Source of the DNA: Buxus sempervirens
Lineage: Eukaryota > Streptophyta > Magnoliopsida > Buxales > Buxaceae
Length of the DNA: 64,000 bases
Assembly: GCA_947561395.2 (NCBI GenBank)
Contig: OX387188.1
Coordinates: 35,707,942 to 35,771,941 of the forward strand
Direction: 5' to 3'
Position numbers and translations under genes: made by a program. Positions 57,528-64,000 of this stretch are shown in pieces. Within the stretch, counting starts at the first letter, position 1; each line of letters begins with the position of its first letter. The notes beneath the pieces are model-generated. The model was not told the origin of the DNA and searched no databases. It saw only the letters and a list, made by a program, of their open reading frames with translations.

Positions 57528-59386
57528 AAAGCGATCACAGAAACTGCAAGGCTGCGTTTGGTGCTCCCTTAAAATTTTATAATTGGTAGAAAAATAGGTT
57601 ATAGCAGCCCTTAAAATAGGGGGAAAAAATGGTAAAAATGAGTGGCTCACTCTGTTAACGGTTACCCGGTGTATGATCGTGCCACCCTCATCGTTACATG
57701 CTCTTCATTTGAAGAGATATAGGTTTAATTTTAGTCTTTAAGTTTTAGCTCCTAAGTTTTAGGGTTTAGGATTGGGATTATGATCTTGGGTTCTGAGTGA
57801 GCTGAGGTACTTCGTTCTTTGTCTTTTGTTACATTTTCCATGAGGAAAAACTCGAGACCACACCTATCTACGCCTTCTATATTACTTTTGTTCTTTGACT
57901 TCTGAGTTCTGACTATTCTATCAACTGCAGCTTCCTAAAGGACCTCTCTTCATATGAACCATTTAGATGCATGTGCCCCTTCACTTTTTGAGGTAAAGAG
58001 TAAGGTCAAATGCATCATCCCTGGATCTTGCCATTTTCCCTTTCCTTCCACCTTTGTTCCTGACTTCCTGTCTTGATCCTCATCGTAAACCTTAAAATCA
58101 TCCCTATGCTCGTTAATGGGCTTACCTTCCTTTCTATGCCAAGTATAAAGCCTTTGCTTCACATACAAACGATTAGTGAGGGATTTTTGTCATATCAAGG
58201 CTCTCTAACTTGAGTCACAATTCTACCGCTGACTGTTTATCTACAATCTAACATAGGACTTCATTTTCAAAGCACAGTTGAATCACCCTGAGAGCTTTGG
58301 CATCAGGCTCTTCCTTCTCATCTTCTAACATCAAATCAGGTAATTCCTCCTTGCCCATCAAAGCTCTATATGTAGGTTTTATTGTGTTAACAAAGCATGC
58401 ATCTTCAGCAGGGATGGAAATAGGGCGGCTTTTGGAAAACCCTAACCCACCTCTTAAAGGGTTTAACTCATGCCAAACCTGCTCCTAACTCTATTGGGTT
58501 GGTAACCCGTCGGAAGCCGTTTCCTTTGGTGCCACTCAATGGCACTAGTGTTGAACGGATTGACAAAAGCCTCATTTCAATAGGGGCCCACACCCCATTT
58601 CATGAGATTTATCTTGTTTATTCCGTTTATTCCTCGCTACCATCAAACATCTCTGTGCCTGGTGTGGGAGCGGATTCTTCTGATGCCAAAATCCGGTGAT
58701 TTAGTAAAATCACTGGCTGAGATGTGTTTTGGGGTATGGGCTCCATATTGAAATGGGGCATCTATGCATCCGTTCCGCGTTTGTACCACTGAGCAGAGGA
58801 AACGGTCTCATGGTGTTGTGGTCAGCAGCAATTGCGGCAAATTAATAAATGGATATTGAACCTTTTTTTGTGGATGAAAAAATGGATATTGGATCGTCCA
58901 CAAAAAAATGGATATTGGATCGCCCTTTGGGAAGTGGAAAGGAATAATTCAAAAGAGCTGTCATCATCTGTGTCTCTATCTATAGTCTTACGATAGCAAG
59001 GTGACAAATGTATTAAATGCGAGGGATGGGCCCAGCACGTCTAATCTGTTGCTTCGATAGTCGTTGGATGGGCCCATCTTCGGCAGTGCGACCAACCCGA
59101 TTCCACTCTCTTATTAGGGAAAGAAATTGGGCTTTGGTTTTGACTTGGACTTAATTTTGGAATTAAAGTTGAATTTGAATTAGATTTAAGCTAAATTGGC
59201 CGCATTTCACGATCAAAGTAAAGGGCAATTTGATAAACAGGGAAGAAAATTTCAACCCGTGTAGTCATTGGTTTCGTGTTTTTCATTGTTTTGCATGAGA
59301 TATTCCACTTGAAAAGCACAAATTGTGAACCCACTTGAAAAACACATCATAAGATGTTCCACAAGGTAGTATCTCACGCTGTGACC
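57528..59386. other. Duplicated spacer of unit 4, with B ectodomain deleted
   Basis: No supported gene. 57690-59195 follows 3594-5285 (type-D leader relic 57880-58080; Copia gag relic on the minus strand 58080-58490; no Helitron). At about 59200 (GCTAAATTGG|CCGCATTTCACG) it jumps to what is 7802 in unit 1, so the whole B region is missing. A short direct duplication of AAAAAATGGATATTGGATCG lies near 58880-58920. Confidence 0.6.
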
Positions 59387-60079
59387 TAAGGATGAGCAAC
59401 GGGCCGTGCCGGCCCGAGCACGGCACGCCAATGGGCCGGCAGGGCACGGTAGCATGCAATACACGTGTCGTGCCTGGCCGGGGTCCTGGCCCGTGCGCCC
59501 AGACGGGCTGGCCCGCGTGCGGGCCCGCTGGGCACGCTCCAACGGCAGGCCCACGTGCCAGCCCGTTATAGGCAAGCCCAATTAGTTTAAATACCTCAAA
59601 AATTGTTGATAGTAAGATTCGAACCTTGCCCAACAGACTGAAAATCTATTTCTTTAACCATTAGGACAGATCGACTTCTTGCAACAATAGTATCATAATT
59701 AAAATATTTTACCTAAAAATTAAGGATACCCCTTGATTGTTGAAACTCTTATATAATCATTTAAAGCTAAGAAAATAACTAAGTATAAATAAGCCCAAAA
59801 AACTGTTATAAAATCTCCAATTAAATATATTTGTTAAGTCCATGGTTTTTAATTAGACTACTTTAAGTCTTTAATAGGTGTAATTTATATTTTTTTGAGC
59901 AAAATCTATCCAAATATGTGTAAAACAATTTTGTGAATAATAAAAATATTTTTCAGAATTTTTTAATGATTTTTTTGAATTTTTTCTTTATTTTTTTAGA
60001 AAAATTAAGTTTAATGCACGGCCTGGTGCCGGGCCTGGGTTCTGGAAAAACGGCGCGGCCGGCCCACCGCCCATCCCTA
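59387..60079. mobile_element. hAT-like non-autonomous element (693 bp)
   Basis: Flanked by the 8-bp duplication CTGTGACC (59379-59386 and 60080-60087). Ends TAAGGATGAGCAACGGGCCG and GGCCCACCGCCCATCCCTA are imperfect inverted repeats. The empty site is seen at about 8350 (GTTGTGACCTATGAAG). The GC-rich ends carry GGCCGG/GGCACG repeats, and the interior has a tRNA-like segment. Confidence 0.83.
59605..59675 (-). pseudogene. tRNA-Ser-like sequence inside the hAT element
   Basis: On the minus strand: GTCGATCTGTCCTAATGGTT (acceptor start, D arm with A-box), AGATTTTCAGTCTG where the anticodon arm should be, then GGTTCGAATC (B-box/T arm) and TATCAAC pairing with GTCGATC in 5 of 7 positions. The D arm, anticodon stem and T arm match the plant tRNA-Ser pattern, but most of the long variable arm is missing and the anticodon loop is altered. 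It is a pseudo-tRNA or a tRNA-derived piece, not a working tRNA gene. Confidence 0.55.
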
Positions 60080-60513
60080 CTGTGACCTATGAAGTGAAAT
60101 TCTTTAGTTTATAAGTAATTATTAAACTTGTAAATTTACCAATTAACTATTACTGCGTCGTTATTACAGTCTTACAGTCCGTCGTCGAGGATTTTGATTC
60201 CATAATTTATTAGTAAATAAGTAAATTTTATGACAAACCATTGCATGGTTGTGGCATCCGTAGGGCAGAAAGTCTCTTTCACTCCTTCATAAGACCAGAC
60301 TTCTAGAAAAAGCCGCTTTAGTCTTCCTTTATTATTATTACCTTTTTTCTTTAGTCAACAGATACTCTATTTGTATATTTATCCGAATCTCCTGACTCCT
60401 CTTCCTCTTCGTTTCGCCTCGTTGAAACATTCCACGCTTCCTTCGTATATACCAGTTGTTGTTCAAATTCCCAACAATTCTCTCTTCTCTGAGTTTCTTT
60501 CAATTCCCCAAAA

Positions 60514-63512
60514 ATGGATCCCCAGATCCTCGTCTGGACCTTCACCTTATTCTTTCTGGGCGTTCCAGTATCTCTGGGAAACGGTTATCCACCACACACA
60601 GCGTGTAGTACTCGTGTGTTCAAATGCGGAGACATACAGAACGTCACTTATCCTTTCTGGGGAGGTGATCGACCGGCTTACTGTGGTCTTCGGGGGTTCG
60701 AGCTCCGGTGCAAAGACAACTATACTGTCATCGAGTTAAGTTCCATCACATACCGCGTTCTGTCGGTGAATCAATTCAACCGAAGTCTGGTAATAGCTCG
60801 ACTGGACTTGTGGGAAAATCCTTGTACGGAGAATTTTATTGATACCACCCTGAATGAAAGCCTCTTCTCCCAATCCTCTCATACTGGCAAGGTGGCTTTG
60901 TTCTACGATTGCGGCTCCTTGGACTCAGTCAATCCGATTCCGGGCATATCGCTTAAGAACAAATTTAGCTGTCCCATCGGGAATGGTGAGCGGAGGGATG
61001 CCTACTTCGTACCCGAAGACTACATCTCGAGCTTTAAAGCAATTGTAGATGGGACGATATGCCAGAAGAGCATCGAAGTCCCAGTTCGAGAACCGGGTCG
61101 TGGCGAGCTCAGGCGAAATCCCGAGATGACGGTTCTGCAGAAAGCTTTGAAGGGGGGTTTCGAGGTGGTGTACACTGATGCCGTCATCGATGCGTGTTTT
61201 CGTCAGTGTGGTGCTCCCGATGGCATTGGGAGCTGTGGACGCAACTTGACAACGCAACAACCCGTTTGCTTTTGCAGAGATCAGCCTTACCCACAAAGTA
61301 CATGTCCTGCTTCTTCCTTACGATCATCAGTTACAGGTACGCGAGCCTTTGTGCCCTTTGACTGGTTTGATCTCACTGTAAAAAGCGATAACAGTAACTG
61401 CAAGGCTGCGTTTGCTGCTATCTTAAAATTTATAATTGGTAGAAAAAGAGGTTATGGCACGCCATAGCGGGGAAAAAAGTTTGCAAAGATGAGTGGCTCA
61501 CTGTTACCGGTTACCCGGTGCATGGTGGTGCCACCATCGTAGGCTCATGCTCTTCATTTGAAGAGATATAGGTTTAATTTTAGAGTCTTTAAGTATTAGC
61601 TCCTAAGTTTTAAGCGTAGTTTCGGGTTTTGGATTTGGATTATGATCTTGTTTTTTGAAATCAAACTTCGAATTACTGCTTTTTAAATTCTAAAATCCTT
61701 TTTGTGGATATTTGATTTTAGGATTTATTTTTATTTGTATAAAATCTAGAATCTTACTTTGTTGACCATTACCTTGATTATTAACACAGATTTTGTACTT
61801 TGTGTGTTAACGCAAGACACACAAAGTAGAATCTTACCTTGTGCACCTAAAAACTGTGGTAATGGCATTAGTATAAGATACCCTTTTTGGCTTTCTCATG
61901 AACAAGAATCCTACTGTGGTTATCCGGAATTGGAGATCACCAGTGATGGGAGCTGTGGACGCCAGTGTTTGACGCGAGCTAAACTATTCTTACTGAGTCT
62001 ATTAGTCCTCTCTATCCTTCCTTTTTTCTCTCCTCAAGCTAAACTATATATTCTTACTGAGTCAGTGTCACTTCCTGCTGTCTTATGTCATTCCTCAACC
62101 TCGGTTCAGCCTTTTTTTTTTAGATATTAAATACAAATGCACACACACATTATAAATGGAAGAACCGATATATTTAGATGAGCATTGCTTGTGGCCTTTA
62201 TGCTCCTGTTAAATTCTTGTAGAGGATTGATTATTTCATGATTTTTACTGCAGGGAGTACTACTTTGACAAGAAAACTTATAATAGGTACTGTGCACCTC
62301 AAGTTCAATTGTTAATATTTCTTGATTAATATTTTGTGCAATTGTGCTTTGAATAATCCTATGTTTGCATTGTCACCACCTCTTTCTTTAACTACAGGCT
62401 TCTCAAGTGCTGCTGGAGCCGCAATTATAGTAGCTTTTATTTTCTTGTTTCGCTACTTGAGAAGTTTTGGGAAAAAAGCAATTGAGAACAAAAATGTTGA
62501 GGAACTTTTGAGGAATTATGGATCCATCACTCCAAAAAGATATAGTTATTCAGACATCAAGTTAATGACCAAGTCCTTTAAGAAAAAATTAGGCCAAGGA
62601 GGCTACGGTAGCGTCTACAAAGGAAAATTACATGACGGTCATCCAGTGGCAGTAAAATTCTTGAAAGAGTTGAAAGGAAATGGAGAAGAATTTATCAATG
62701 AGGTTGTGAGTATTAGTAGGACTTCCCATGTTAATATTGTCACCCTTTTGGGTTTTTGTTTTGACGGCCAAAAAAGAGCTCTCATCTATGAGTTCATGCC
62801 TAATGTATCTTTGGACAAGTTTATATACGATAAGAAACCATTGACGTCAGATCGTCGCCTTGGTTGGGAAACACTACACCAAATTGCTACTGGCATTGCT
62901 CGAGGACTAGAGTACCTGCACCGCGGTTGCAATACGCGCATTTTGCATTTTGACATAAAGCCTCAAAACATTCTTTTAGATGAAGAGTTATGCCCGAAGA
63001 TTTCTGATTTCGGCCTAGCGAAGCTATGCACTAGAAAGGAGAGTGCTATATCAATGTTGGTTGCAAGAGGTACCGTGGGTTACATTGCCCCTGAGGTCTT
63101 TTCTAGACAATTTGGTTATGTCTCACACAAATCTGATGTATATAGCTATGGAATGATGGTTCTAGAAATGGCTGGGGTTAGAAATAACACTGATCAAGTT
63201 ACGGGTAATACCAGTGACGAATATTTTCCACATTGGATTTACAGGCATCTTAATCTATCTGGCCATCTAGCTCTGCATGGAATTTCTACTGAGAAGGATG
63301 ACAAAATTGCGAGAAAGATGGTTTTAGTGGGTTTGTGGTGCATACAAACTAATCCATCAGATCGGCCATCTATCAGCAAAGTGCTGGAGATGTTGGAAGG
63401 AGACCTTGAATCCCTGCAAATCCCGCCCAAGCCTTTCTTATCTTCTCCTCCAAGATCACCAGCAAGTTCACCCACCAGATCAACCACATCAAAACAGTCT
63501 ACAATATTGTAA
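60514..63512 (+). CDS. Complete LRK10-like receptor kinase gene E10-K4
   Basis: Exons 60514-61336, 62254-62286 and 62398-63512 give 656 aa. Exon 1 encodes the type-C signal peptide [26 protein letters not shown]_bind ([23 protein letters not shown]) and WAK_assoc (GFEVVYTDA...SCGRNL...[10 protein letters not shown]). The first tandem donor is lost (CAGTTACAG), so the donor is ACAG|GTACGC after 61336. The 33-bp exon encodes [11 protein letters not shown]. The last exon encodes the membrane segment [14 protein letters not shown] and a full non-RD kinase ([44 protein letters not shown]). Substitutions relative to the other kinases: PQN for PHN in the catalytic loop, NVSLDKF for NGSLDKF/NGSLEKF, MLVARG for MLAARG. 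Expected role: plasma-membrane receptor sensing a wall or apoplastic ligand. Confidence 0.9.
61780..61965 (+). pseudogene. E8-type ectodomain fragment in intron 1 of E10-K4
   Basis: Encodes [20 protein letters not shown] and [15 protein letters not shown], the GUB_WAK_bind motif of the E8 subtype. It is then joined directly to GATGGGAGCTGTGGACGCC, a snippet of the type-A/C WAK_assoc domain, before kinase-intron sequence begins. It has no start or complete domain: a recombination relic. Confidence 0.75.
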
Positions 63513-64000
63513 GATTTATTTTATGAAAGATCAGCGTGTTTAACAGACTCCACTGAAGGGAATCATAGTATAAAGATGCCAATTTTTTTCAATTGTAGAC
63601 TGTGTGACAACCACAACAAGAAGCATTATCAAAGAGATATCTTAGCAATCATACACAATTTTGAAGCATCTGGCTTAATAACTTTGACCACATCAACTCA
63701 AATTCTTGAATATACTAGTAAGGCTGTTGCAAACAAACTTGAAATTATTTGATCAAAATAGCTTTGTTAGCCCTTCCCAAGAGTCATGCAAGGGATTGAA
63801 ATTTTAGAAACTGAGACCCCTTGCTAATCCAAAGCAGATCTCATACCTGACTTTCCAACTAAGTTTCACGGAGGGTGATGGACCTGCGCGCCACACAAAG
63901 TATTATATCTTCTTTCAGAGAGATCACGTAATTTACAATGAATTGAAAGAGTACTCTCTGTTGTGGACTTTACCAAACAATTCTGCATCAAGGGAGATAT
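63513..64000. other. K4 3' flank
   Basis: Collinear with the flank behind K2 (31200-31480) up to about 63800. The remainder is unrelated to the other flanks, and no gene is seen. Confidence 0.5.

Noticed and set aside
1..64000. CRISPR arrays, bacterial operons or prophage-like systems
   Set aside because: No such structure; introns, plant gene families and plant transposons identify nuclear plant DNA.

Overview
The window is nuclear DNA of a flowering plant (probably a eudicot or magnoliid; I cannot name the species). It has split genes with GT..AG introns, AT-rich spacers and plant-type Copia, LINE, hAT, PIF/Harbinger and Helitron elements. Its core is a tandem cluster of receptor-like kinase genes of the LRK10-like (LRK10L/WAK-associated) type. 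In these, a secreted cysteine-rich ectodomain (GUB_WAK_bind then WAK_assoc) is encoded by a first exon, a 33-bp exon encodes the juxta-extracellular stalk, and one exon encodes the transmembrane segment plus a non-RD serine/threonine kinase.

Layout. 1-1.6 kb: 3' exons of a protein phosphatase 2C gene. 2.5-13.0 kb (unit 1): intact type-A ectodomain exon, broken type-B exon, truncated type-C exon, then kinase exons K1. 13.1-18.5 kb: a nearly pristine Copia retrotransposon with an uninterrupted 1324-residue polyprotein. 19.5-20.9 kb: a PIF/Harbinger-like element carrying a fragment that resembles a DCL-family gene. 21.0-23.6 kb: LTR-element remnants. 24.0-31.2 kb (unit 2): truncated type-A exon, then an apparently complete gene (type B plus K2, 667 aa). 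33.6-39.3 kb (unit 3): a broken type-D ectodomain carrying a 227-bp hAT-like MITE, then an E7-K3 gene that is complete if the lost 33-bp exon is skipped (642 aa). 40.7-45.5 kb: nested MITEs, a Helitron and a decayed 5'-truncated LINE. 46.2-54.7 kb: an ectodomain pseudogene split by an older, mutated Copia, which is itself split by a 2.4-kb solo LTR. 56.6-63.5 kb (unit 4): an intact type-A exon without its own kinase, then a complete gene (type C plus K4, 656 aa).

How it fits together. Type-A, B and C ectodomain exons all end in a phase-1 donor and the kinase exons all start in the matching phase, so any ectodomain exon is splice-compatible with any downstream kinase exon. Shared spacers show that the cluster grew by duplication of an A-(D remnant)-B-C-kinase unit, followed by deletions and unequal exchange. 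The kinase exons look nearly uniform while the ectodomains differ more. The most interesting hypothesis is that several ectodomain exons feed one kinase module, either through long-range or alternative splicing or through birth-and-death recombination. The sequence shows compatibility but cannot show that such transcripts exist. All homology and identity statements are by eye.
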